Shown here piece after piece: positions 1 through 5,926 of a stretch of 31,105 nucleotides of DNA. Below the pieces are notes generated by a model that saw only the letters and a list, made by a program, of their open reading frames with translations, was not told the DNA's origin and did no database searches. The stretch is from a virus, in IMG/VR virus record IMGVR_UViG_3300044956_000800, positions 1-31,105 of that record. One strand, given 5' to 3'. The position numbers and the translations under genes are program-made. Positions within the stretch are counted from its first letter, which is position 1. Every line of letters begins with the position of its first letter.

Positions 1-91
1 ATTCTTCGTTACGCCAATTATGATTTAGCGTTTTTAGAGTATCATCCAGAGGAAGCTCTTGTTCTACTTTAACATAATTAAATAAGCCCAT
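1..91 (-). CDS. Small phage protein, N-terminal part only (runs off the window)
   Basis: An open frame starts at ATG 91 and is still open at base 1, giving 30 codons beginning MGLFNYVKVEQELPL. This opening resembles a widespread group of small phage proteins that begin MGLFDYVK; their function is unknown to me. The start is well supported: a TTGACA-N17-TAATAT promoter ends 6 nt upstream. The gene follows the cysteine-rich protein that ends at 101, so it can also be read through from the uvsE operon. Only the N terminus is visible, so no role is assigned. Confidence 0.7.
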   Translation of the reverse strand, partial: MGLFNYVKVEQELPLDDTLKTLNHNWRNEE

Positions 92-97
92 ATTAGT

Positions 98-126
98 ATA
101 TTACTCTAAATTATTTTCTTTGTCAA
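98..126 (-). promoter_or_regulatory. Sigma70-type promoter, leaderless for the gene starting at 91
   Basis: On the minus strand: TTGACA (126-121), 17-nt spacer, TAATAT (103-98), then 6 nt to ATG at 91. The -35 is a perfect consensus and lies inside the 3' end of the upstream gene. The expected transcription start falls on the A of ATG. Confidence 0.75.
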
Positions 127-376
127 ATTTAAATTTTTGGCATCCTTGATGCTCAAAAGTTAATAATCCATACCTATGACTATTTTTATTTAAACAAACT
201 CCCCAATCTTGTCCTAATTGTCCTTCTAATGGAATAAAGTATTTGCATCCCATAGAGCAATCTGGATATTCCACCTCTGGATTTGCCCATCTTTCTATAT
301 CGCCAAAAGGCTTATAATCTTCTGGAAGTTTATTTACGATCTTTAATAAATCATTGTGCGTCACATTTAGTCTCAT
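101..376 (-). CDS. Small cysteine-rich conserved protein (DUF3027-like motif)
   Basis: This is a 91-aa protein starting at ATG 376, whose ATG overlaps the stop of the preceding nuclease gene (ATGA), so translation is probably coupled. A longer frame from 409 exists but would lie inside the nuclease gene. Four cysteines (C40, C44, C61, C79) sit in a strongly patterned block, DCSMGCKYF ... DWGVC ... LLTFEHQGC. I associate this block with a small conserved bacterial family (DUF3027-like, from memory), and the cysteines suggest Zn or Fe-S binding. Function is unknown. Its place behind uvsE and a PD-(D/E)XK protein suggests, weakly, a role linked to DNA repair or degradation. Confidence 0.8.
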   Translation of the reverse strand: MRLNVTHNDLLKIVNKLPEDYKPFGDIERWANPEVEYPDCSMGCKYFIPLEGQLGQDWGVCLNKNSHRYGLLTFEHQGCQKFKFDKENNLE

Positions 377-855
377 AATTTTTCCATCTTGTTTAATCCC
401 ACAATCCAATTATCGGGGTTAAATCTACCATATCTTTTCGCTACTTTAATTTTATTAAATTCTTCTCTAGAAATCTTGCCAAGAAGTTCTACTGATGATA
501 ATTTTTTGTTATCTACTCTCGCAAGAATATATGTTTCGGGATGTTTTGTTTCAAATTCTTTCTGTTTAATTTTTAATTCTGGCTCGCCTTCTCCAAAATA
601 TGTGATAGTCTTAACTTCTACTTTATGAAAGTCTTGGCCTTTATCTCTCACAGCATATATAGTTTCATCTATTTTTTCGCCAATAAATTTAGCATAAGCC
701 ATTTCCCCAATCAATCCTATGATATGAGGGTCATATACTGAACCTTTTTTCGTAAGAATACTACGATTACGAATAAAAGTGTTTTTAGCGTTGTGCCTTT
801 TCTTGGCTAACTTTTTAGCAAAAAAAACTTCTTCTTTAGTTAAATTAATTATCAT
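373..855 (-). CDS. Predicted PD-(D/E)XK-type nuclease
   Basis: This 160-aa protein has a compact PD-(D/E)XK-like core: E51 in the helix GLIGEMAYAKF, D75 in GQDF, and E80-V-K82 in KVEVKTITYF. That is the usual E ... D-x(n)-E-x-K arrangement of restriction-like endonucleases. The N-terminal 40 residues are basic and could bind DNA. Its ATG (855) overlaps the uvsE stop codon (ATGA), so it belongs to the uvsE operon. Possible roles are processing of damaged DNA or degradation of host DNA. The fold call rests only on motif spacing, so the exact activity is open. Confidence 0.65.
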   Translation of the reverse strand: MIINLTKEEVFFAKKLAKKRHNAKNTFIRNRSILTKKGSVYDPHIIGLIGEMAYAKFIGEKIDETIYAVRDKGQDFHKVEVKTITYFGEGEPELKIKQKEFETKHPETYILARVDNKKLSSVELLGKISREEFNKIKVAKRYGRFNPDNWIVGLNKMEKL

Positions 856-1751
856 AGCTTCGCAAAAGATTGTTCTTTCATTTTTAATTCAAAATCTACA
901 TCTACATTGTGTCCGTATGTATCGGGCAAGCGAGTAGCATAATCAGCGTGTTTGCGTGGGTTTTTATGTCCAACAATACTTTCTGAGTAATGAAATAATG
1001 GAGTATGATTGCCCCAAGTAATTCGTGCAAGATGAAATGCTTGTTCCTCTGATAGATTATCTGGATGACATTTATGATGAAGATAATCAAAAGTAATAGG
1101 AATATTAGATACAGAATGAAAATGTTTCATCAGTTTCTTAATAGACCAGCAAGTATCTTTATCGTCATTCTCTATAACTAATCTAGACTTTACATCTTGT
1201 GATAGCCTATCAAAGTTGCTCATAAACTTCTTTACTATATCATTTAGATCGCCCTTTGCATTATGTATGTGCATATTTATAGGTGCATCATAATTAAGTG
1301 GACAACCAATTTGAGTCATAAACCAACCATAGTGATTCAATTCTTTGATTGTTTTATCTACTGCATTATCATTATCACTAGCAAGAACATTAAATTCGCT
1401 AGGATGACAAGAGATACGAACATTAGTAGATTGTATTAGCTTTTTGATGCTATCAAATGATGCTAGTATTCTGGTATAATCTGGTAAATATTCGAGTTTA
1501 ACATTTGCTTTGTCGTAAGTAATAAGAGGAAATAAATCAGAAGAAAGTCTATATGTATGATTATGGTCAGCACAATATTTTATATAGTGATATGTGGTGA
1601 GCATATTGTTTAATATTCTAGAAGATAGAGCAGAAATAGCTTCTTGTCTACTCATAGACGCAAACCGAGTATAAGTCATTGTATTGAACTTGATAGGTTC
1701 ATCTCGCTCTGCTAAAGATAATACAATACAGCAAACGCCTTTTCGATTCAT
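852..1751 (-). CDS. uvsE: UV damage endonuclease, UvsE/UVDE family
   Basis: This 299-aa protein has the full layout of the UvdE TIM-barrel family, which nicks DNA 5' of UV photoproducts and starts an excision pathway independent of UvrABC. Visible metal-site and barrel motifs are RISCHPSEFNVL, NMHIH, the VIENDD strand, ITFDYLHHKCHP, FHYSES and KHADY, which supply the His/Glu/Asp ligands. Length matches bacterial family members. It is first in an operon with a PD-(D/E)XK protein and a small cysteine protein. A TTGACG-N17-TAAGAT promoter ends 6 nt before ATG 1751, predicting a leaderless message. Photodamage repair fits a phage of sunlit water. Confidence 0.93.
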   Translation of the reverse strand: MNRKGVCCIVLSLAERDEPIKFNTMTYTRFASMSRQEAISALSSRILNNMLTTYHYIKYCADHNHTYRLSSDLFPLITYDKANVKLEYLPDYTRILASFDSIKKLIQSTNVRISCHPSEFNVLASDNDNAVDKTIKELNHYGWFMTQIGCPLNYDAPINMHIHNAKGDLNDIVKKFMSNFDRLSQDVKSRLVIENDDKDTCWSIKKLMKHFHSVSNIPITFDYLHHKCHPDNLSEEQAFHLARITWGNHTPLFHYSESIVGHKNPRKHADYATRLPDTYGHNVDVDFELKMKEQSFAKL

Positions 1752-1757
1752 ATTAAC

Positions 1758-1786
1758 ATCTTAATCTAAAATACAACAATCGTCAA
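1758..1786 (-). promoter_or_regulatory. Sigma70-type promoter, leaderless for uvsE
   Basis: Minus strand: TTGACG (1786-1781), 17-nt spacer, TAAGAT (1763-1758), 6 nt to ATG 1751. No Shine-Dalgarno fits in the remaining space, so the transcript should begin at or next to the start codon. Confidence 0.75.
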
Positions 1787-1797
1787 GAGCATAAAAA

Positions 1798-1974
1798 TTA
1801 TTTGTAAATATATGTAGATGAACCATTTTGTTTTTTTAATTCTTTTTTAATCAACGACTTTTGTTTTTCTTCTGCCCAGTTTATGCTATCAAAGTTTTGC
1901 TTAAATCTGTGAGAGAAACAATTTCTTGGCGTATCACCTTTACCAGCTCCTTTATTTGGTGTTTTTTCGCTCAC
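1798..1974 (-). CDS. Small basic phage protein, 58 aa, GTG start
   Basis: A frame of 58 codons starts at GTG 1974 and stops at TAA 1800-1798. It begins MSEKTPNKGAGKGDTPRNCF and ends in a lysine-rich tail. The segment GKGDTPRNCFSHRFKQNFD strongly recalls small phage proteins that carry a GKGD-PRNC-F-NYD pattern, which is the reason to believe in this short gene; its role is unknown. It fills most of what would otherwise be a gene-free stretch between uvsE and 2083. Directly upstream, overlapping the start codon, lies an array of CAAATA/TATTTG hairpins that probably forms its leader or control region. Confidence 0.7.
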   Translation of the reverse strand: MSEKTPNKGAGKGDTPRNCFSHRFKQNFDSINWAEEKQKSLIKKELKKQNGSSTYIYK

Positions 1975-2082
1975 AAATATGACTCTTTATTTGAAGATTT
2001 GGTGTTAGCAAATATAGCTTTATTTGCAAAAATCCTGTTAGCAAATACGACCTTATATTTGGGATTTTTTTGTTAGCAAATA
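1974..2082. repeat. Array of three hairpin repeats in the leader of the 58-aa gene
   Basis: Three imperfect tandem units each contain CAAATA and TATTTG arms: 1974-1979/1988-1993, 2008-2014/2021-2027 (7 bp, GCAAATA/TATTTGC) and 2042-2047/2056-2061. The third is nested in an outer 8-bp stem, 2028-2035 with 2062-2069 (AAAAATCC/GGATTTTT). The 12-mer TGTTAGCAAATA recurs at 2003, 2036 and 2071, a period of 33-35 nt. On the minus strand each copy also reads TTGCTA-N16-TAWARN, which could be a weak tandem promoter. Candidate roles are RNA attenuator, repressor-binding array or tandem promoters; none can be settled by reading. Confidence 0.7.
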
Positions 2083-2376
2083 TTACTTTTTGAAATCGCC
2101 AAGATCACGATCAAAAGAAAACTTGCCAACACTTTCTACAAGACCTTCGTAAGTTTCTTCTGTGCATCCTGCCATTTCAGTAAATGGAGCAATTACAGCG
2201 AAAACACCAAATGCACCAATTGTTACTGCTGAAGATATGGGGCGAACCAATACTAAATCCCCAGCAGATAGAAAACCATCTGCGACTGGAGTAGTTTCAT
2301 CTTGAGTCCCAGTATCAGCTAAGCTTAAAGAAGCGAAAAATAGTGCAATTAGTAATAATGTTTTAATTTTATTCAT
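2083..2376 (-). CDS. Small exported protein resembling a proteobacterial envelope protein
   Basis: This 97-aa protein has a clear signal peptide (MNKIKTLLLIALFFASLSLA, cleavage near residue 20). A hydrophobic segment follows around residues 48-68 (SAVTIGAFGVFAVIAPFTEM), then a tail ending FSFDRDLGDF. The pattern of signal peptide, LV-RP, hydrophobic stretch with PFT, and a final F-F-R-LG-F matches, from memory, a small uncharacterised envelope protein common in Proteobacteria. That suggests a host-derived cargo gene acting in the inner membrane or periplasm. It has its own near-perfect promoter and faces no overlapping neighbour, as expected for an independent moron-like unit. Confidence 0.8.
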   Translation of the reverse strand: MNKIKTLLLIALFFASLSLADTGTQDETTPVADGFLSAGDLVLVRPISSAVTIGAFGVFAVIAPFTEMAGCTEETYEGLVESVGKFSFDRDLGDFKK

Positions 2377-2384
2377 GTTCTTAT

Positions 2385-2413
2385 ATTATATGCATATATA
2401 TTTATTTTGTCAA
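2385..2413 (-). promoter_or_regulatory. Perfect sigma70 consensus promoter (near-leaderless) with overlapping palindrome
   Basis: Minus strand: TTGACA (2413-2408), 17-nt spacer, TATAAT (2390-2385), then 8 nt to ATG 2376, so the leader would be 0-2 nt. A perfect palindrome, CAAATATATTTG (2411-2422), overlaps the -35. It uses the same CAAATA/TATTTG half-sites as the hairpin array at 1974-2061 and may be an operator. Confidence 0.8.
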
Positions 2414-2443
2414 ATATATTTGGCGTTTTTTAATTAGTAAATA

Positions 2444-2944
2444 TCATTTCAGTCTCCAATTTATTCCTTCTTCTATTCTATCTTTTGGCCAATGTTTAAA
2501 ATATCCTTTTTCTTCTAAATATTTAGTTGCAGAATTTAATTTGTGCAATTTAAAAACCAAGACGATTCCTGCGTGTTGAAAATGAGTAGATATTCCATTT
2601 AGCTCTTCTTTTTCATCTGGATGATCCATTATTAATAAATAGTCTTTCTCCATTAATACTTTATTTTTATTGTAAATATAATCAAATAGTTTATTATTAT
2701 TTAATTCTTTTGGATCAAAAAGCAAGACACAAACATCTTTTTTTTCTAGGTTTAATAAAGACTTATCAATCTCATCATCGATATTTATCCAATCAATAAA
2801 AGAAATATAAATTTGATTATTTATTCTAGCTTTTCTTGCAAATGGACAAAGCGACCAACCTCCAAGATTTTTATTTGGTTTTTCTAGAACATTCTTCATC
2901 CAGTGAGTCAATCTGTCTATTATAGCTTCTTTATCCTTTATCAT
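2444..2944 (-). CDS. Phage protein of unknown function with a GGWSLCPFA motif
   Basis: This 166-aa protein starts at ATG 2944. A longer frame would run back into the tRNA gene and is not credible. Notable segments are GGWSLCPFARKA near residue 29 and, in the second half, LIMDHPDE, ISTHFQHAGIVLVFKLHKLN and EKGYFKHW. I recall comparable LCPFA proteins in marine phages, and the motif faintly echoes DUF1415, but this is not a firm assignment. The gene follows tRNA-Ser in the same direction, with only the 3' processing site between them, so it is likely co-transcribed with the operon that starts at 5079. No function can be stated. Confidence 0.75.
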   Translation of the reverse strand: MIKDKEAIIDRLTHWMKNVLEKPNKNLGGWSLCPFARKARINNQIYISFIDWINIDDEIDKSLLNLEKKDVCVLLFDPKELNNNKLFDYIYNKNKVLMEKDYLLIMDHPDEKEELNGISTHFQHAGIVLVFKLHKLNSATKYLEEKGYFKHWPKDRIEEGINWRLK

Positions 2945-2955
2945 TTTAAAATATT

Positions 2956-3042
2956 CGGTGCGAGTAGGATTCGAACCCACGGATGATTTTACTCATCGAA
3001 AGTTTAGTAAACTCCTGCTTTAGACCACTCAGCCATCGCACC
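2956..3042 (-). tRNA. tRNA-Ser with apparent anticodon ACT
   Basis: The cloverleaf is complete: acceptor GGTGCGA (3042-3036) pairs with TCGCACC (2963-2957); D arm GCT/AGC; anticodon stem GGAGT/ACTTT (two G-U pairs) with loop TTACTAA. A long variable arm has stem GATGA/TCATC, and the T arm is GTGGG/CCTAC with loop TTCGAAT. The long variable arm and G73 (2956) mark a serine tRNA. The anticodon (3008-3006) reads ACT, which would pair with AGU; the usual serine tRNA here is GCT. CCA is not encoded. The gene lies 4 nt after the stop of the flavin reductase gene and should be cut out of the operon transcript. Confidence 0.9.
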
Positions 3043-3046
3043 AAAA

Positions 3047-3652
3047 TCATTTTAACCAAACTGATGTGGGATTATAAGCTTCTGTGTCAAGATAATCCCA
3101 CACCTTCCAATCTTTTTGATTTTTTGCATAACTAATTATGTTTGAAAGAAATGCTTGTAGATCTTCGATATGCCAAACATCGTCTAGTAATTTTTTGCCC
3201 ATATATCTTGATTGATGCGCGACATGATCTGCGTAACTATACGCAAAGGCTGAAAAAGGAGGAAGAACACAGCCCATCGAACAAAGAACTCCTTGCATCC
3301 TAGATGCAACTTCTTTACCTCCTACAGAATGCATGGTAACAATTACCCCCGCTGGTTTACCAAGAAGATGTTTTTTGCCTTCTATCTCTGTCATCTTCTC
3401 AAAAAGTTGTTGCATATTAGATCCCCAACTATCCCAATAAGTTCCCGTACAAAAAATGAGCGCATCGCTTTCTTTAATTATATGCCTAACTTTAGGCCAA
3501 TAGAAGTCTTTATGTAAATGAAGTATTTTAACTTTAATACTTGCATCTATTTTATTTATTTTTCTTCTGATTTTTTTTATCAATGATGCTGTATTTCCAT
3601 TTTTTCCTCCAATAGAGCCATTAATAATTGTTAAAGTAATTTTATCCTTCAT
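3047..3652 (-). CDS. NADPH-dependent FMN reductase / flavodoxin-fold protein
   Basis: This 201-aa protein has a flavodoxin-like fold. The first strand and phosphate loop read TIINGSIGGKNGNTASLI (FMN phosphate binding). The strand SDALIFCTGTYWDSWGSNMQQLFEKM is the usual 'want to bind flavin' segment of the NADPH-dependent FMN reductase family, and GKPAGVIVTMHSVGG follows as the next core strand. The usual role is two-electron transfer from NAD(P)H to flavin or a quinone-like acceptor in the cytoplasm. The partner in the phage is unknown. Its ATG (3652) overlaps the stop of the preceding gene (ATGA), and a tRNA lies 4 nt downstream. Confidence 0.8.
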   Translation of the reverse strand: MKDKITLTIINGSIGGKNGNTASLIKKIRRKINKIDASIKVKILHLHKDFYWPKVRHIIKESDALIFCTGTYWDSWGSNMQQLFEKMTEIEGKKHLLGKPAGVIVTMHSVGGKEVASRMQGVLCSMGCVLPPFSAFAYSYADHVAHQSRYMGKKLLDDVWHIEDLQAFLSNIISYAKNQKDWKVWDYLDTEAYNPTSVWLK

Positions 3653-4395
3653 GACTTAAAAAGATTTAAAAATGGGCAATTACTCTTATTGTTGTTCTCA
3701 ATTCTTTTTTTCATTAAATTCCAAGATTCATATCTTGCATATTCTTTTAAAGAAACATCTTTTTCTATTTTTTTTATCATATCCTCTGGAGTTTCTTTTT
3801 GCTCTAATGCAAATTCATCATTATTCGATTTAGATTGAAATTTTATGTAATAAAGTGGCATGCCCCTTTTTAATCTTATATCTTCGTCTGTTTTTAATAT
3901 TTTAAATGCAAAATTTACTGGTCTATTCCATTCTGAAACGCAAAATGTTCCTGGAATAAGTTCTAGATTTATTCTAGATAAATTTGGATGATGATGAAGC
4001 TCTATCCATACATTTTTTTCCTTCGTCCAAAAGAAAATCTGATACTCAAATTGAACTTCTGGCATTGTATCTTTACCGTTTCTATGAACAAAAAAATAAT
4101 CTTTTAGTGGATCTCCAATTCGATCATGATTAATTAGTTTATGCATTTTATCATAAGAAAAAGTTATATCAAACGGCTGATTTACTATCCATGTGTTTTT
4201 ATTCCATTCTTTAAAAGCTGGACATTTAAAATGTTCATAATTATTATCATAATTTAGTAAAGATTTTGTAAGCGGTAAGAAAAAATCTGATGACATTGGG
4301 CTTCCTTTTTTTAGTTCGTAAAACCATGGATAATTAATTGTTTGATTATTTGTCTTTGGATAGCCTAAAAACCAAGAATAATATATTTTTTTCAT
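3649..4395 (-). CDS. Phage protein of unknown function (DUF6065-like)
   Basis: This 248-aa soluble protein is rich in aromatic residues. It contains KCPAFKEWNKNTWIVNQPFD, a central FEYQIFFWTKEKNVWIELHHHP, and GTFCVSEWNRPVNFAFKI followed by RGMPLYYIKFQS. This layout resembles a family found in cyanophages and other marine phages that I associate, tentatively, with DUF6065. Its start overlaps the stop of the upstream 95-aa gene (TAATG) and its end overlaps the start of the flavin reductase gene (ATGA), so the three are translationally linked. Beta-rich aromatic strands hint at a ligand-binding fold, but nothing identifies a substrate. Confidence 0.8.
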   Translation of the reverse strand: MKKIYYSWFLGYPKTNNQTINYPWFYELKKGSPMSSDFFLPLTKSLLNYDNNYEHFKCPAFKEWNKNTWIVNQPFDITFSYDKMHKLINHDRIGDPLKDYFFVHRNGKDTMPEVQFEYQIFFWTKEKNVWIELHHHPNLSRINLELIPGTFCVSEWNRPVNFAFKILKTDEDIRLKRGMPLYYIKFQSKSNNDEFALEQKETPEDMIKKIEKDVSLKEYARYESWNLMKKRIENNNKSNCPFLNLFKS

Positions 4396-4682
4396 TATAG
4401 TCTAGATATATTATTGACGTGATTTTTTATTAAGTTATAAACTCTAATTTCTTCGGGCGTAGCTTCTCTTTCTATTTTTGTTAAGTCGTTAAATATATAT
4501 TCTTTTAATTGATGATGTTTAAAGTGAAAAGTTTTTTTATCTGCATTTTTTAAATGGCTATATTGAATATATCTAAATGGTAATTCTTCGCCTTTTATTT
4601 TATACAAAGTCCCCAACTTAAGTTCTTTTTCTTCTATCGGGAAAATACCATCAATAAAATTTAATATTTTTATCCAATTCAT
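4395..4682 (-). CDS. Hypothetical phage protein, 95 aa
   Basis: This is a small charged protein without signal peptide or membrane segment. The N-terminal half (KELKLGTLYKIKGEELPFRY) looks like a small beta barrel and the C-terminal half is helical (TPEEIRVYNLIKNHVNNI). It sits between overlapping neighbours: its ATG overlaps the stop of the 67-aa gene and its stop overlaps the next ATG. That tight packing is the main evidence that it is real. I do not recognise the family. Confidence 0.7.
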   Translation of the reverse strand: MNWIKILNFIDGIFPIEEKELKLGTLYKIKGEELPFRYIQYSHLKNADKKTFHFKHHQLKEYIFNDLTKIEREATPEEIRVYNLIKNHVNNISRL

Positions 4683-4882
4683 AGTATGCCAAACACTTTA
4701 AGTAGTACTAAAGAAGAAACCGTTGCACTCAATAAGCTACTACAAGTCCTAATAATTTCAAGTTTGTGATTGTGATGATCTACCCATATTTCAAATGTAT
4801 CTCTTAATTTACCTTTGGCTAATAATTTGCGTCTTTGTTTCTTACTTAGTTTAAGGTTTGATATGTCTTTTAAGGTTATCAC
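4679..4882 (-). CDS. Hypothetical small protein with a C-terminal membrane segment
   Basis: This 67-aa protein is basic at the N terminus (LKLSKKQRRKLLAKGKLRD) and ends in a hydrophobic stretch (LLSATVSSLVLLKVFGIL), so it may be tail-anchored in the membrane with the basic part in the cytoplasm. It overlaps both neighbours by 4 nt, the usual pattern of coupled phage genes. No family is recognised. Confidence 0.65.
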   Translation of the reverse strand: MITLKDISNLKLSKKQRRKLLAKGKLRDTFEIWVDHHNHKLEIIRTCSSLLSATVSSLVLLKVFGIL

Positions 4883-5079
4883 TTTTTTCTTGATTTTTTC
4901 TTGGGTTTTCCTTTAGCAACTTTTACAGGTTTCCAAATTTTATGATTCTCATCTAAATCAACGCTCCAATTCATTAACTTGCTGTAAATTGAATAGCCAA
5001 ACCCATTAAACCACTGCATAGTAGTCCTGCTAATAATATCGCCTACATAGTATAGAGTTAAAGATAGTAAATATTTCAT
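4879..5079 (-). CDS. Small phage protein MKYLLSLTLYYVGD..., first gene of its operon
   Basis: This 66-aa protein has a hydrophobic N terminus (MKYLLSLTLYYVGDII), a middle WFNGFGYSIYSKLMNWSVDLD and a strongly basic tail (KGKPKKKSRKK). The opening resembles short phage proteins beginning MKYLLSLTFYWIGD; their role is unknown. It heads an operon of overlapping genes running through the flavin reductase gene and tRNA-Ser. A TTGACA-N17-TAAAAT promoter ends 6 nt before its ATG, predicting leaderless translation. Confidence 0.75.
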   Translation of the reverse strand: MKYLLSLTLYYVGDIISRTTMQWFNGFGYSIYSKLMNWSVDLDENHKIWKPVKVAKGKPKKKSRKK

Positions 5080-5085
5080 ATCTAA

Positions 5086-5114
5086 ATTTTATCTATAATT
5101 AAATATATTGTCAA
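5086..5114 (-). promoter_or_regulatory. Sigma70-type promoter, leaderless for the 66-aa gene operon
   Basis: Minus strand: TTGACA (5114-5109), 17-nt spacer, TAAAAT (5091-5086), 6 nt to ATG 5079. It lies downstream of the terminator at 5222-5257 and therefore restarts transcription for the next operon. Confidence 0.8.
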
Positions 5115-5221
5115 GTTATTTTGACCCTGGATATCTAGAAACCATTGTTACTTTATATTTATTCACTTCAGATCCTGTAAAATCTTTAAAAATCTGTATA
5201 TATCTGATTAGATAAAAATAC

Positions 5222-5257
5222 AAAACCCCGCAGGTCTTATGGCTTGCGGGGTTTTTT
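5222..5257 (-). terminator. Strong rho-independent terminator (works in both directions)
   Basis: A perfect 11-bp stem, AAAACCCCGCA (5222-5232) with TGCGGGGTTTT (5245-5255), and a 12-nt loop are flanked by T-rich tracts on both strands. It is the clearest terminator in the window and closes the ACP operon that reads leftward. The stop codon of the 89-aa gene (TAA, 5239-5237) lies in the loop, so the terminator is partly coding. Confidence 0.92.
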
Positions 5258-5506
5258 ATTCTTCTTTATAAATTCATTAATTTCTTTCTCTATAATAAAA
5301 AGATTATTCAATTCGAATTCGCCTTTTTGTACCAAGACTTTAATTTTATTTGTCGTTTCTATAATTTCTTTTTCTGTCTCTAGCGACCAAGGCATATCAT
5401 TTAATTTATCTATTTTAGAAAATTCTTTGTTTGCTAGATCTTCCAAAAAGGAAGAAGAACTAATTGCTAACAACGCTTTCTGGATTAAGTCTTGTTCTTT
5501 ACTCAT
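5237..5506 (-). CDS. Hypothetical phage protein, 89 aa, last gene of the ACP operon
   Basis: This is a helical, highly charged small protein (for example MSKEQDLIQKALLAISSSSF at the start and FIIEKEINEFIKKNKKPRKP at the end) with no signal or membrane segment. Its ATG overlaps the end of the 80-aa gene. The last codons (KKPRKP) are encoded by one arm of the terminator stem and its stop codon lies in the loop, so terminating ribosomes would cover the hairpin. No family is recognised. Confidence 0.7.
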   Translation of the reverse strand: MSKEQDLIQKALLAISSSSFLEDLANKEFSKIDKLNDMPWSLETEKEIIETTNKIKVLVQKGEFELNNLFIIEKEINEFIKKNKKPRKP

Positions 5507-5741
5507 TTTTTTTAATTTTTGGTCCGAACTCTACTAAAACTTGCTTTCCATGAACTTCAAAATATCTAAGTGAAAAGCCCTTATGATTTAAAATATTGCA
5601 TAATTCATCAAAATATTTCCTATCAACATAAGCGCCGATAACATGATCTTCGTGAACACTTACTCCATATTGGTTAGTAAATTCTGAGCATAAACATAGA
5701 GCTTCTTCTGTATTGCTTATAATATTATTTACACTAATCAT
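5499..5741 (-). CDS. Hypothetical phage protein, 80 aa
   Basis: The protein contains EEALCLCSEFTNQYGVSVHE and ends with strands YFEVHGKQVLVEFGPK, looking like a small alpha/beta domain. Three cysteines are present, but not in an obvious metal-binding pattern. Its ATG overlaps the stop of the 62-aa gene by 4 nt and its end overlaps the next start. It is part of the ACP operon. Function is unknown. Confidence 0.7.
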   Translation of the reverse strand: MISVNNIISNTEEALCLCSEFTNQYGVSVHEDHVIGAYVDRKYFDELCNILNHKGFSLRYFEVHGKQVLVEFGPKIKKNE

Positions 5742-5926
5742 TTAGATTTGATTTTGTATAGTTCTGGCTTAGTCGTTATCTTATTGAGATAATTTTTAGC
5801 GTGATTTAATCCTTCTTTGCTATATGGAAAAACACCATATTGGAAATTATCTTTTTTAGAGATAAGAATATAATACTTCTTTCTTTTAAAGGACTTCTGT
5901 TGTTTGATTTTTCTTTTTTTAGCCAT
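5738..5926 (-). CDS. Hypothetical small basic protein, 62 aa
   Basis: The N-terminal third is almost entirely basic (MAKKRKIKQQKSFKRKKYYI), followed by FQYGVFPYSKEGLNHAKNYL. It may bind nucleic acid through the basic leader, but this rests on composition alone. It overlaps the upstream gene by 8 nt and the downstream gene by 4 nt, inside the ACP operon. Confidence 0.6.
   Translation of the reverse strand: MAKKRKIKQQKSFKRKKYYILISKKDNFQYGVFPYSKEGLNHAKNYLNKITTKPELYKIKSK

Noticed and set aside
1861-2076. 71-codon plus-strand frame
   Set aside because: It is antisense to the 58-aa gene and runs through the hairpin array; the predicted product reflects the repeats, and no plus-strand promoter or ribosome site precedes it.
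1972-2082. Possible CRISPR array
   Set aside because: Only three short imperfect repeats with spacing under 40 nt, no unique spacers of constant length and no cas genes.
2945-2980. N-terminal extension of the 166-aa gene to ATG 2980
   Set aside because: It would translate the 3' part of the tRNA gene; the ATG at 2944 is the sensible start.
5116-5166. 16-codon minus-strand frame (GTG 5166) encoding MNKYKVTMVSRYPGSK, with AGGA 6 nt upstream
   Set aside because: It looks protein-like and could be a mini-gene or the remnant of a longer one (the frame is open further upstream without a good start), but there is no clear promoter after the terminator and no second line of evidence.
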